Source: CAYVUV01 sp964455095 (GTDB lineage Bacteria > Desulfobacterota > Binatia > HRBIN30 > CADEER01). Taken from it: a DNA stretch of 9,936 nucleotides. The notes below the pieces were generated by a model. That model searched no databases. It was not told where the DNA came from and was given only the letters and a program-made list of their open reading frames with translations. The stretch is from contig CAYVUV010000044.1 in NCBI GenBank assembly GCA_964455095.1, forward strand, positions 1 through 9,936, written 5' to 3'. Shown piece by piece: positions 1 through 6,630 of the stretch. How positions within the stretch are numbered: the first letter of the stretch is position 1; every line of letters starts with the position of its first letter. Position numbers and translations under genes: made by a program.

Positions 1-176
1 GTCGCCACCCACATGCTGGCTTGGTTACCCTCGCGCCGTCCCATCGCCATCCGCTGCCACCTCCACATCCACGCCGGTGTTGGATGCCGCGCTTCATATC
101 ATCTCGGGCTACGCGTGGTCGACTTTTTCAACGGGCTGTTAGGCGGCTCCTGTTCGAACTGTCAAGAAACGCGCCC
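1..176. other. Left-edge stretch without a recognised gene
   Basis: This is the region downstream of the phosphatase gene and the left edge of the window. Short open frames cross it on the plus strand, and one ends at a TAG at 140-142. None gives a peptide I recognise, and none shows a start with a ribosome site. The stretch TTTTTCAACGGGCTGTTAG around 124-142 resembles short sequences I have seen beside insertion-sequence remnants and gene ends, but one copy is not enough to call an element. It could hold the tail of a plus-strand gene that begins outside the window. Confidence 0.4.
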
Positions 177-1727
177 TCACACCAGACGTTCCATCTGCGT
201 CGCGCCGTTGGCGATGCGAAACTGCGCAATGGTCGTTGGCTGGGCGTCGATGTCGAAGGTGTCGATGGAGCGCAAGGTGACGATGAGCTCGTCGGGGGTA
301 CAGTCGACCAGGCCGTAGCCCTGCGCGACGAGATCGACCAGCTTGAGGTACGGCTGGTTCTGCCCGATGAGCAGCTGCTCGGCCAGGCGCAGAACCTCGA
401 TCGGTGCCAGCTCGCGCGGGTCGGGGTCGGCGGTCAGCGAGCCGGTGACGAAGTCGAAGGCGAGCGTCGGCGACGCCGGATCGTCGAAGTCGGGCTGCAG
501 CTCGGAGGCGAAGAAGACATGCGTGTGCCCGCTGGTGAAGACCACGTTGTCGATCTCGCGCCGTTGGATGACTTCGAGGATCTCGCGCCGCTCGGCCTGG
601 TAGTCGTCCCATGCTTCGTTGGCGACGTAGATGCCCTCGTTGTGGCGCAGGTTGGGGTTCATCTCGCGCAGCTCGGGCGTGTCGAAGTCCTGTAGCTTCA
701 ACGGGTTGAAGTTGTACGGGTTGCCGATCAGCTTCCAGCGCGAATTCGAGAGTCCGAGCTGGCGTTCGAACCAGCGCTTCTGCGTCGCTCCGAGCGTCGT
801 GCGGCCGGGGGCGAACAGTTCCTCGCCACCCGGAATGCGGGTGTCCGTGCCGGCGAGGATTCCGGTCCCCGAGTTGGTCGGCACCTCCGGGTCGCGGTAG
901 GCGCGCACGTCGATCATGAACACGTCGGCCAGACTACCCCAGGCGAACGATCGATAGGCGCGCCGGCCGGGTTTGGCGAACACCGGCATGTTCTCGAACC
1001 AGGCGTCCTTCGCCACCGCCAGGCGCACCGGGTCACCGGTGCGGTCGATGCCGTTGTAGAACTCGCCATCGTCCCACATCACCGCCATCGGTACCCGCGC
1101 GTGCATGTCCTGCAGCATCGGGTTGGAGCGGAAGATCCGGTAGCGACGCCGGTAGTCCTCCAGCGTCAGGTCGGCCGTGTCGTGCACGTAGATGTAGTCG
1201 CCGAGGTGCATGAGGAAGTCGACGTTCTCTTCGGCGATCGCCCGGTGGGCGACGTAGAAGCTGGCGTTGCGCTGCTGACAGCTGGCGAAGGCGAAGCGCA
1301 GCGGCGTGTGGCTGCCGCGCTTTGGCGCCGTGCGCAGCCGGCCGACGCGCGAGGCGACGCCCTCGACCTCGAAGCGGTAGTAATACCAGCGGTCGGGCTC
1401 GAGGCCGCCGACGCGGACCTTCACCGTATAGCCCGTGCGCGCCCTGGCGTTCTTCGCGCCGCCGGCGACGATGCGGGTGAAGGCCTCGTCCTCGGCCACC
1501 ATCCACAGCACCGGCACCGGCTTGACCTGTTCGGCGGTGACGACACGGGTCCAGATAACGCTGCCGCGCGGCAGCGGGTCGCCGGCGATCACGCCGTCGG
1601 GGTAGACGGCGCCGGGGTCGAGCTGCGCCCGCGCGGGGATCCGCCCGATCAGCGGGCTGGCCCCCGCCGCGATCAACAACTTGATGAGCTCGCGCCGCGA
1701 AAGGGGAGTCACGGCACTGTCCTCCAT
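177..1727 (-). CDS. PhoD-family metallophosphatase (alkaline phosphatase D-like), Tat-exported
   Basis: The product is 516 aa and belongs to the PhoD family of phosphomonoesterases/phosphodiesterases, which act outside the cytoplasm and use an Fe/Ca centre. Residues 10-16 (SRRELIK) form a twin-arginine motif, followed by a hydrophobic stretch and a likely signal-peptidase site after PARA (about residue 34), so export by Tat is expected. Residues about 45-135 match the PhoD N-terminal beta domain (AGDPLPRGSVIWTRV). The catalytic domain shows ASC (Cys150), GDYIY (Asp177, Tyr180), WDD (219-220) and Asn225, plus Asn336 and GHTH (400-403). Two motifs differ from the usual family pattern: the usual WDDHE reads WDDGE (Gly221), and the usual GDVH reads GHTH. 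The ATG at 1727 is preferred because it puts the Tat motif near the N-terminus. A GTG at 1763 would add 12 residues. No strong ribosome site is visible. The gene lies 57 bp behind the GGCT-like gene and may share its transcript. Confidence 0.9.
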   Translation of the reverse strand: MEDSAVTPLSRRELIKLLIAAGASPLIGRIPARAQLDPGAVYPDGVIAGDPLPRGSVIWTRVVTAEQVKPVPVLWMVAEDEAFTRIVAGGAKNARARTGYTVKVRVGGLEPDRWYYYRFEVEGVASRVGRLRTAPKRGSHTPLRFAFASCQQRNASFYVAHRAIAEENVDFLMHLGDYIYVHDTADLTLEDYRRRYRIFRSNPMLQDMHARVPMAVMWDDGEFYNGIDRTGDPVRLAVAKDAWFENMPVFAKPGRRAYRSFAWGSLADVFMIDVRAYRDPEVPTNSGTGILAGTDTRIPGGEELFAPGRTTLGATQKRWFERQLGLSNSRWKLIGNPYNFNPLKLQDFDTPELREMNPNLRHNEGIYVANEAWDDYQAERREILEVIQRREIDNVVFTSGHTHVFFASELQPDFDDPASPTLAFDFVTGSLTADPDPRELAPIEVLRLAEQLLIGQNQPYLKLVDLVAQGYGLVDCTPDELIVTLRSIDTFDIDAQPTTIAQFRIANGATQMERLV

Positions 1728-1784
1728 GCCTTGTCGGTCTGCACCATCGCTCGAACGTCTCACGCCGGCGCGCGCATGGTCAAA

Positions 1785-2312
1785 TCATTTCGGAACCTCC
1801 CCTGGCCCCTCCTTGGTAGGGAGGGGAACAGGAGCGTGCTCGGGGCGCTCGTCCAGGGCGAGGGGAAAGCTGCGCAGGTAGTCGACGTACTCGTCCGGCA
1901 AGCCGTTGGCGAGGGCCCCGTCGAGGAGCAGGCCCATGTAGCGCGGTGACGGCTTGCGGCCCTCGGTTCCGTAGCGCGATTGGTAGGTGAACGCCGCGAT
2001 GGTCTCGCCCTCGGCCGCGGCGCAGACGATTGCGACGCGGCCGTAGTAGCCGCGATGAACGCCTTCGGTCTCGTCCAGGCGCGCGGCCTCCTCCGGCGTG
2101 ATGCGGTAGAGCACGCCGCAGGTCCGGGCGCCGTCTTCGCAGACGACGTTGGCGACGCCGCGCTCACCCGGGCCGACCGGCAGGTCGAAGCAGAGGCGAT
2201 ATCCCTCGACCCACCCCCAGGTCGCCGCGGAAGGCTGCATGCCGCGCCGCTCGACGAAGATCGCCGTGCACATGTTGCTGCCGTAGGCGAAATACCAGAG
2301 CGGCTCGCTCAC
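1785..2312 (-). CDS. Gamma-glutamylcyclotransferase-like protein (GGCT fold)
   Basis: The product is about 175 aa with the hallmarks of the gamma-glutamylcyclotransferase family, cytosolic enzymes that release 5-oxoproline from gamma-glutamyl amino acids or related peptides. The substrate-binding motif YGSN is at residues 10-13 (FAYGSNM). The likely catalytic glutamate is Glu83 in LDETEGV, matching the position of human GGCT Glu98. The C-terminal motif PSPRY...GLPDEY (121-142) also follows the GGCT pattern. The exact substrate cannot be read from sequence. The GTG at 2312 is chosen because it places YGSN near the N-terminus, as in the family. No clear ribosome site precedes it, and a TTG at 2375 is the upstream alternative. 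The last dozen or so residues (VPLPTKEGPGEVPK) and the stop context are encoded by a palindromic repeat at 1795-1832 and are probably not part of the original fold. The gene diverges from the pentapeptide gene. Confidence 0.85.
   Translation of the reverse strand: MSEPLWYFAYGSNMCTAIFVERRGMQPSAATWGWVEGYRLCFDLPVGPGERGVANVVCEDGARTCGVLYRITPEEAARLDETEGVHRGYYGRVAIVCAAAEGETIAAFTYQSRYGTEGRKPSPRYMGLLLDGALANGLPDEYVDYLRSFPLALDERPEHAPVPLPTKEGPGEVPK
1795..1832 (-). repeat. Palindromic repeat, family 1, copy overlapping the 3' end of the GGCT-like gene
   Basis: This 38-bp unit matches the copy at 2475-2512 at about 31 of 38 positions and lies in the same orientation. Its core is a hairpin, with CCCCTCC at 1806-1812 pairing with GGAGGGG at 1820-1826. 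It lies inside the reading frame of the GGCT-like gene and supplies its C-terminal codons. The hairpin may act in termination or transcript stability between this gene and the phosphatase gene, which is inference. Confidence 0.8.
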
Positions 2313-2410
2313 GCGGGCAGTGTGGCATGCGCGACAGCGAAAAAACCAGTGCCGCGCCGGGGCTTTGCCTGACAACTAGGTGCGGTCCATCTGGTTCCTT
2401 CTGGCGGACA

Positions 2411-2448
2411 TTTCCCCCTCCTTTCCAAGGAGGGGGTTAGGGGGAGGT
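2411..2448 (+). repeat. Palindromic repeat, family 1, left member of an inverted pair
   Basis: The unit contains a perfect 10-bp hairpin: CCCCCTCCTT (2414-2423) pairs with AAGGAGGGGG (2427-2436) around a TCC loop, followed by TTAGGGGGAGGT. It is inverted relative to the copy at 2475-2512, with 26 bp between them. The pair sits in the 290-bp gap between the divergent GGCT-like and pentapeptide genes. The arrangement is like REP/BIME elements, where two hairpin units face each other. Apart from this pair, the gap shows no convincing promoter. Confidence 0.9.
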
Positions 2449-2474
2449 CGTTCCTGGATACCGCTGCAAAAAAC

Positions 2475-2512
2475 ACCTCCCCTAACCCCTTCTTGGAAAG
2501 GAGGGGGACCGG
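2475..2512 (-). repeat. Palindromic repeat, family 1, right member of an inverted pair
   Basis: This unit is the reverse complement of the 2411-2448 copy with a few differences. Its hairpin is CCCCTTCTT (2486-2494) pairing with AAGGAGGGG (2498-2506), with one G-T pair. The two copies together could also fold into one long cruciform around the 26-bp spacer at 2449-2474. Confidence 0.9.
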
Positions 2513-2589
2513 AGGTTGAGAAGTCGACAGACCGTCGAGAGGGGCAGCAGTGGCAATCAGCGCCGCGGGTGGGCACAGTTGGCCGAGTC

Positions 2590-2595
2590 GAGGAG
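2590..2595 (+). promoter_or_regulatory. Ribosome binding site of the pentapeptide membrane protein
   Basis: GAGGAG lies 7 bp before the ATG at 2603. It decides the start: the frame is open upstream to a TTG at 2516, but the extra 29 residues would be read partly through repeat-adjacent sequence and have no ribosome site. Confidence 0.7.
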
Positions 2596-2602
2596 CGCGC
2601 GC

Positions 2603-4360
2603 ATGGCGGAGGGACGGGAAGAGTACGCCGAGAAGCTGCTGGCTTCGGTGAACGATGCGGCCGCGGCGCTCAGCACGCGGTTCGTGACGTTCGTCACGGT
2701 GGGCGCGTATGTGGCGGTGACCGTGGCTGCGACCACGCACGAGATGCTGCTGCGCGCTTCGAATCTGGTCACGCTGCCGCTGCTGAACGCGCAGATCCCG
2801 ATCATCGGTCCGTTCGGCTTCTACTCCATCGCGCCCTGGCTGATCGTGCTCCTGCACTCGGACCTGCTGCTGCAGCTGTCGATCCTGGCCAACGAGCTCG
2901 ATCGCTTCGACAAAGAGGTGGACAAAGTCTCGAAGGATCACCAGACCTTGCTGCGCCAGCGGGTGGCGAACTTCTACTATGTCCTCTACCTGACCGGCGG
3001 GGCGCCCTCGCGCTTCCTGCACCTGTTGTCGGCCTTCATCACCTGGGTGACCGCGGTCATGTTGCCGCTGGCGCTGCTGCTGTGGATCCAGATTCGGTTC
3101 CTCCCGTTCCACAGCGCGATGGACACTTGGCTGCATCGCGCCGCCGTCGCGGCGGACGTGATCTTGATCGCCTTCATCTTGCTGCCGCGCCTGTGGCCCC
3201 GCTTTCGAATCGCCGCGCGCACCCCCGGCTGGCAGTCGCTGCTGCGCCGGGCTCTTTCCGTGCCCATGCTCATCGTCCTCGCCTGTGTTGCGACGCTGTT
3301 CGTCTCAGTGTTCGTGGCCACGATCCCGGACGGCTCCGAGCCCGGCACGGCGTGGTTCGCTCAGAACATGGAGCTGCGGGAACAGGTGTTGACCACCAAC
3401 ACGCTGAGCTCCGAGGATATCAACGCGTTGCGCGATACCAGTCAGCCGGAGCAGCTGCGCGACGTGCTCATCAAGGTGACGCCGTTCCAGGCTCTGCAGG
3501 GACGCGATTTCCGTCACGCCGACATGTTCAATGCCGTGCTGCCAAAGCTCGACTTGCGCGGCGTGCGCACAGACGAGGGCCCGACTGACCCGCTGCCGTC
3601 CGACTGCGTCGCGCGGCGCGCCTGTGTCGATCCGCCCGAATGCGAGGATCCGGGTCTGCGACGCACACAGCTGGCCGGGGCGAACTTCGGATGGGCGTCG
3701 ATGCAGGATTCCATGTTCGACGACGCTGTCCTCGAGGACGCCAATCTGGCCTCGGCCCGGATTCAGCTGGGATCGCTTCGCCGCGCGCGGATGAACCGCG
3801 CGACGCTGGCGTTGGCAAAACTCCAGAACGCGAAGCTCGACTCCGCGAAGCTCTGCGGAGCGAATCTGAGCGAGGCGGAGATGAAAGAGGCGGAGCTCCC
3901 GCATGCGTATCTCCGGGGCGCCAACCTGCAGGGAGCCAAGTTGGAGTCGGCGATCCTCGAGGGCGCGGATCTGCGCGGCGCCGATCTGTCGGGAGCGGAT
4001 CTGACCAACGCCGTCTTGCGCGGGGCGCAGATGCAGGGCGCCTTGCTGCGCGGCGCCACGTTGCGCGGCGCGATCTTCGACGGGGCCAACGTCGAGCACA
4101 CCGACCTCTCGGCCGCCGGCGCGAAATCCGCTGCTCCGCTCTCCGCAGTCAACGCGTATCTCGCCGAACTGGCGTGCGCCGATCCCTCGACGGCGCACGG
4201 CCTCAGCTGGCAGGCGCTGCACAGCCCGTCCCGCGACGGCCCCGGTCTGGCCCGCGCCCTGCTCGACGCCGCGGCGCGTGCGGACTGCGCCGGTATGCAG
4301 GCACTGTCGTCGACTCTCAAGCGCGAGCTGGAACAATCGGCGCGACAGGCGAAGCGATAG
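2603..4360 (+). CDS. Five-helix membrane protein with C-terminal pentapeptide-repeat domain
   Basis: The 585-aa product has two parts. The N-terminal part shows about five hydrophobic segments, near residues 27-43, 74-95, 138-165, 181-196 and 219-241. The loops at 96-135 and 197-218 are rich in Arg/Lys and are predicted cytoplasmic, which places the N-terminus inside and the C-terminal domain in the periplasm. The C-terminal part has about four pentapeptide units (300-319), an insert with a CX5CX5C cysteine pattern (Cys335, 341, 347), and then 30 uninterrupted units from 354 to 503, such as GADLR and GANLQ. Repeats of this kind form a right-handed square beta-helix, here about seven and a half turns. 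A helical tail of about 80 residues follows. Pentapeptide proteins often serve as binding scaffolds, and no enzymatic motif is visible, so the function is unknown. The gene stands alone, with palindromic repeats on both sides. Confidence 0.88.
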   Translation: MAEGREEYAEKLLASVNDAAAALSTRFVTFVTVGAYVAVTVAATTHEMLLRASNLVTLPLLNAQIPIIGPFGFYSIAPWLIVLLHSDLLLQLSILANELDRFDKEVDKVSKDHQTLLRQRVANFYYVLYLTGGAPSRFLHLLSAFITWVTAVMLPLALLLWIQIRFLPFHSAMDTWLHRAAVAADVILIAFILLPRLWPRFRIAARTPGWQSLLRRALSVPMLIVLACVATLFVSVFVATIPDGSEPGTAWFAQNMELREQVLTTNTLSSEDINALRDTSQPEQLRDVLIKVTPFQALQGRDFRHADMFNAVLPKLDLRGVRTDEGPTDPLPSDCVARRACVDPPECEDPGLRRTQLAGANFGWASMQDSMFDDAVLEDANLASARIQLGSLRRARMNRATLALAKLQNAKLDSAKLCGANLSEAEMKEAELPHAYLRGANLQGAKLESAILEGADLRGADLSGADLTNAVLRGAQMQGALLRGATLRGAIFDGANVEHTDLSAAGAKSAAPLSAVNAYLAELACADPSTAHGLSWQALHSPSRDGPGLARALLDAAARADCAGMQALSSTLKRELEQSARQAKR

Positions 4361-4384
4361 AGGTGCGCTTCGCGGCGTTTCGTT

Positions 4385-4422
4385 ACCCCCATCCAAACCT
4401 TCCCCCGCAAGGGGGGGAAGGC
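4385..4422 (+). repeat. Palindromic repeat, family 2, left member of an inverted pair
   Basis: The unit starts ACCCCCATCC and contains a 9-bp hairpin, with CCTTCCCCC (4398-4406) pairing with GGGGGAAGG (4413-4421). It begins 24 bp after the stop of the pentapeptide gene and is inverted relative to 4466-4504. The composition resembles the CACCCCCACC...CTCCCCC repeats common in GC-rich proteobacterial genomes. It lies between convergent genes, so a role as a two-way terminator is plausible. Confidence 0.85.
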
Positions 4423-4465
4423 TTCAGAGCCCCAGCGACCCCCGGGGGGAGGATTTCCGCCTCCG

Positions 4466-4504
4466 GCCTCCTCCCCCTCGACGGGGGAGGATTGAGGTGG
4501 GGGT
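4466..4504 (-). repeat. Palindromic repeat, family 2, right member of an inverted pair
   Basis: Read on the minus strand, this unit starts ACCCCCACCTCAATCC and matches the 4385-4422 copy with several changes. Its hairpin is CCTCCCCC (4470-4477) pairing with GGGGGAGG (4483-4490). The spacer between the two units holds a CCCCCGGGGG palindrome at about 4439-4448. It ends 28 bp before the 3' end of the glutathione transferase gene. Confidence 0.85.
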
Positions 4505-4532
4505 GATTCGATGTTTCCCCGACCGCCTGCGC

Positions 4533-5141
4533 TCAGCCCAGCGCCTTCTGCAGTGCCGGCCGGCGCTCGAGGCGTTCCAGGTAGGCGACGAGGTTGGGGT
4601 ACTCGCCGCTCAGCAGGCCGAACCATTTCGTCAGCAGCAGCGTGTAGCCGAGCATGATGTCGGCGCCGCAGAACTCGGTGCCGAGCAGGAAGGGCTTGCC
4701 TGCCAGCACCGGCTCCAGTGCGGCGAGCACGTTGACGGCGCGCTGGCGCGCGTCGACGACGACGGCGGGGATGCGCTCGGCCTCGGGCTTGAACAGCATG
4801 TGCTGCGCCATTTCGGACAGCGGCGGCGTCGCCGTCGCCTCGGCGAAGTGCACCCACTGCAGATACGCGCCGCGCGCCGGCGATCCGACCGGCGGCGCCA
4901 GGCGGCCCTGGCCGTATTTCTCGATCAGATACTGGAGGATGGCGCCCGATTCGAACAGGCTCATCTCGCCGTCGCGAATGGCCGGCACCTTGCCGAGCGG
5001 GTTGAGCTGCAGGTACTCGGAGCTCTTCAGATTTTCGGGCGTGAAGTCGAGCGTCTTGAGCTCGAACGGGATGCCGAGCTCCTCGAGCAGCCAATAGATG
5101 CGCACCGAGCGCGTGCGGGCAGAGTGGTAGAGCGTGACCAT
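4533..5141 (-). CDS. Glutathione S-transferase family protein
   Basis: The 202-aa product is a complete cytosolic glutathione S-transferase of typical length. The thioredoxin-like N-terminal domain (about 1-77) has the pattern SARTRSVRIYWLLEELG (residues 7-23), close to Gtt1-like bacterial and fungal enzymes. It also has NPLGKVPAI with the expected cis-proline (Pro53) and the glutathione-contacting Glu64-Ser65 of FESGAILQYL. The helical C-terminal domain (about 88-202) has the N-capping motif FCGADIMLGY around Asp161. The family conjugates glutathione to electrophiles or reduces peroxides and disulfides, and the substrate is not predictable here. An AGGAGG ribosome site supports the start. 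The glycosyltransferase gene lies 75 bp upstream in the same direction, so they may share a transcript. Confidence 0.93.
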   Translation of the reverse strand: MVTLYHSARTRSVRIYWLLEELGIPFELKTLDFTPENLKSSEYLQLNPLGKVPAIRDGEMSLFESGAILQYLIEKYGQGRLAPPVGSPARGAYLQWVHFAEATATPPLSEMAQHMLFKPEAERIPAVVVDARQRAVNVLAALEPVLAGKPFLLGTEFCGADIMLGYTLLLTKWFGLLSGEYPNLVAYLERLERRPALQKALG

Positions 5142-5145
5142 GCCA

Positions 5146-5151
5146 CCTCCT
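5146..5151 (-). promoter_or_regulatory. Ribosome binding site of the glutathione transferase gene
   Basis: On the minus strand AGGAGG stands 4 bp before the ATG at 5141. It is the best-matching Shine-Dalgarno sequence in the window and fixes this start. Confidence 0.7.
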
Positions 5152-5216
5152 GATCAGTGAAGCCGAGCCGGGCGATGCCAATGTGCGCGGACCGTACTAC
5201 GGATGCTCCGGCCGGC

Positions 5217-6341
5217 TCAAACCGCTTCGAGCGCCGCGTCGATGACGCGCTCGACCTGCGGCGCGAGCTGGCGGATGTCGAATCGCGCCGCCACGTCGGC
5301 GCGCGCATTGTCGCCGAGGCGGCGGCCGAGGGCGCGGTCGGCAACGAGACGGCGGATGGCGGCGGCGAGAGCGGCCACGTCGCCGGGCGCGACCAACAAC
5401 CCCGTGCGCTCGTGCGCGAGGATCTCGCCGACCGCGCCGTCGGCATAGGCGACGATGGGCAACGCCGCGGCGCCGGCTTCGATGAGGATGCGGCCGAACG
5501 GCTCGCGGTCGCTGGCGTGGACGAGCATGTCGAGCGCGGCGAGGACGCTGGGGATGTCGTCGCGGTGGCCGGCCAGGTGCACGCGGTCGCCGAGCCGTTG
5601 CTGCTCGACGACGGCGTGCAGCTCGCGCACGTACGCATCGTCGTCGCCGAAGATGTTGCCGCCCACGAGAGCAAAGTGAACATCGGGGCATTGGACCCGC
5701 AGCGCTGCCGCGGCCGCGAGGACGTCGCGCTGGCCCTTCCACGCTTGCAGCCGCGCGACCTGTCCGACCAGCATCGCGTCGGGCGGTACGCCCCACGCGG
5801 CGCGCAGCGCCGCCGCGGCCGCCTGCCGATCGCCGGCAAAGGCGTCGAGCGACACGCCGTTGTGAATGACATGCGCCCGCGCCGCGCACGGCAACGCCCG
5901 CGCCGCCGCCGCCGAGACGGCGATGACTTCTGACGCCGTCGCGCACATGGCGCGCGTGTACAGGCCGGGCGCGAGGATGTCGTGCACGAACCACAGCAAC
6001 GGCCGGCCGGTCAGGCGCGCGGCCAGCGCACCGTAGGGCCCGGCGCGCACGGTGTTCACCTGGATCAGCTCGATGCGCTCGCCGCGCACGATACGCGCGA
6101 GCGCGCGCGCGTCGCGCGCCAGCCGCAGCGGGGCCGCCACACTGGCGCGCAATTGCGCCAGCGGCAGCTCGTGCACCGGTAGCCCCTGCGCGCGCGCCGC
6201 GGCGGCCAACGCGCCCGGCGGCGCGGCCACGTGCGGCGCGAACCGCGCCCGATCGAGATGCTCGAGCAACAACAACAGCGCCAGCTCCGCACCGCCCAGC
6301 GCGGCGGCGTGATCGATGAACAGCAAATGCCGAGCGGCCAT
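5217..6341 (-). CDS. Glycosyltransferase, GT4 family (GT-B fold)
   Basis: The 374-aa product has the two Rossmann-like domains of GT4 retaining glycosyltransferases, which move a sugar from a nucleotide donor to lipid, glycan or protein acceptors at the inner face of the membrane. The N-terminal acceptor domain opens with HLLFIDHAAALGGAEL (residues 5-20), the usual glycine-rich GGAE motif. The linker region has HNGVSLDAF (160-168). The donor domain has VGQVARLQAWKG (192-203), with the expected basic residues Arg197 and Lys202, and an EX7E motif, Glu280 to Glu288 in EPFGRILIE. Donor and acceptor cannot be told. The protein is rich in alanine. The ATG at 6341 fits the family N-terminus but has no clear ribosome site, and an upstream TTG at 6407 is possible. 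No other glycan genes are nearby. Confidence 0.92.
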   Translation of the reverse strand: MAARHLLFIDHAAALGGAELALLLLLEHLDRARFAPHVAAPPGALAAAARAQGLPVHELPLAQLRASVAAPLRLARDARALARIVRGERIELIQVNTVRAGPYGALAARLTGRPLLWFVHDILAPGLYTRAMCATASEVIAVSAAAARALPCAARAHVIHNGVSLDAFAGDRQAAAAALRAAWGVPPDAMLVGQVARLQAWKGQRDVLAAAAALRVQCPDVHFALVGGNIFGDDDAYVRELHAVVEQQRLGDRVHLAGHRDDIPSVLAALDMLVHASDREPFGRILIEAGAAALPIVAYADGAVGEILAHERTGLLVAPGDVAALAAAIRRLVADRALGRRLGDNARADVAARFDIRQLAPQVERVIDAALEAV

Positions 6342-6438
6342 ATCAGCACCGAATCGCAGGCGCGCCGATCCGCGGCGCAATGCAACATGTTCGCCGGGTG
6401 GGTGCAAACGGGCGGGCTCCGACTCCCACCTTCTCCTC

Positions 6439-6519
6439 GGGGTCGGAGTCGGTATCGGCCTCGGGATCGATCAATGCCACTGATCGTTGCCCTTCGATTC
6501 CGATAGCGATTCCGACCCC
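6439..6519. repeat. Fold-back of GATTCCGA-type hexamer repeats between divergent genes
   Basis: Arms at 6439-6465 and 6493-6519 are inverted copies that match at 21 of 27 positions. Between them sits a perfect inner stem, CGATCA (6468-6473) and TGATCG (6481-6486), around a 7-base loop. The arms are built of degenerate TCGGNN / NNCCGA hexamers, so reading frames through it give runs of Ser-Asp. It occupies the 289-bp gap between the glycosyltransferase and crotonase genes (6342-6630), which otherwise shows only the crotonase ribosome site and no convincing promoter boxes. The sequence may reflect a simple-sequence expansion or a mobile palindromic unit. Confidence 0.7.
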
Positions 6520-6615
6520 GACTCCGATGGGGCTAAACGTGCGCCAGGGGAGGTCGCTCTCCACCCCGGTTGCCTTCACCCGCGCCGCAATGCCAGGGTA
6601 CCGGGAACCCGCACC

Positions 6616-6623
6616 AGAAGGAG
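6616..6623 (+). promoter_or_regulatory. Ribosome binding site of the crotonase-family gene
   Basis: AGAAGGAG ends 7 bp before the ATG at 6631. This supports that start over the open frame that runs upstream through the fold-back repeat. Confidence 0.75.
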
Positions 6624-6630
6624 CAGACCG

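Noticed and set aside
120..142. Possible insertion-sequence end (TTTTTCAACGGGCTGTTAG)
   Set aside because: There is only a single copy, with no inverted partner and no transposase frame visible.
2380..3588. A 402-codon plus-strand frame overlapping the pentapeptide gene
   Set aside because: It starts in the family 1 repeats, has no ribosome site, and its product is Arg/Ala-rich shadow sequence. The frame starting at 2603 has membrane helices and pentapeptides.
3763..5181. A 472-codon minus-strand frame spanning the GST gene, the family 2 repeats and the pentapeptide 3' end
   Set aside because: It is a fusion of antisense and out-of-frame sequence through repeats. The true GST frame has complete motifs and a strong ribosome site.
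6565..6606. A possible promoter (TTGCCT ... AGGGTA) upstream of the crotonase gene
   Set aside because: The -10 match is poor and the spacing is about 19 bp. In GC-rich sequence this is within chance.
6487..6630. N-terminal extension of the crotonase with a Ser-Asp run
   Set aside because: The frame is open, but it is read through the fold-back repeat, and a good ribosome site stands directly before the ATG at 6631.
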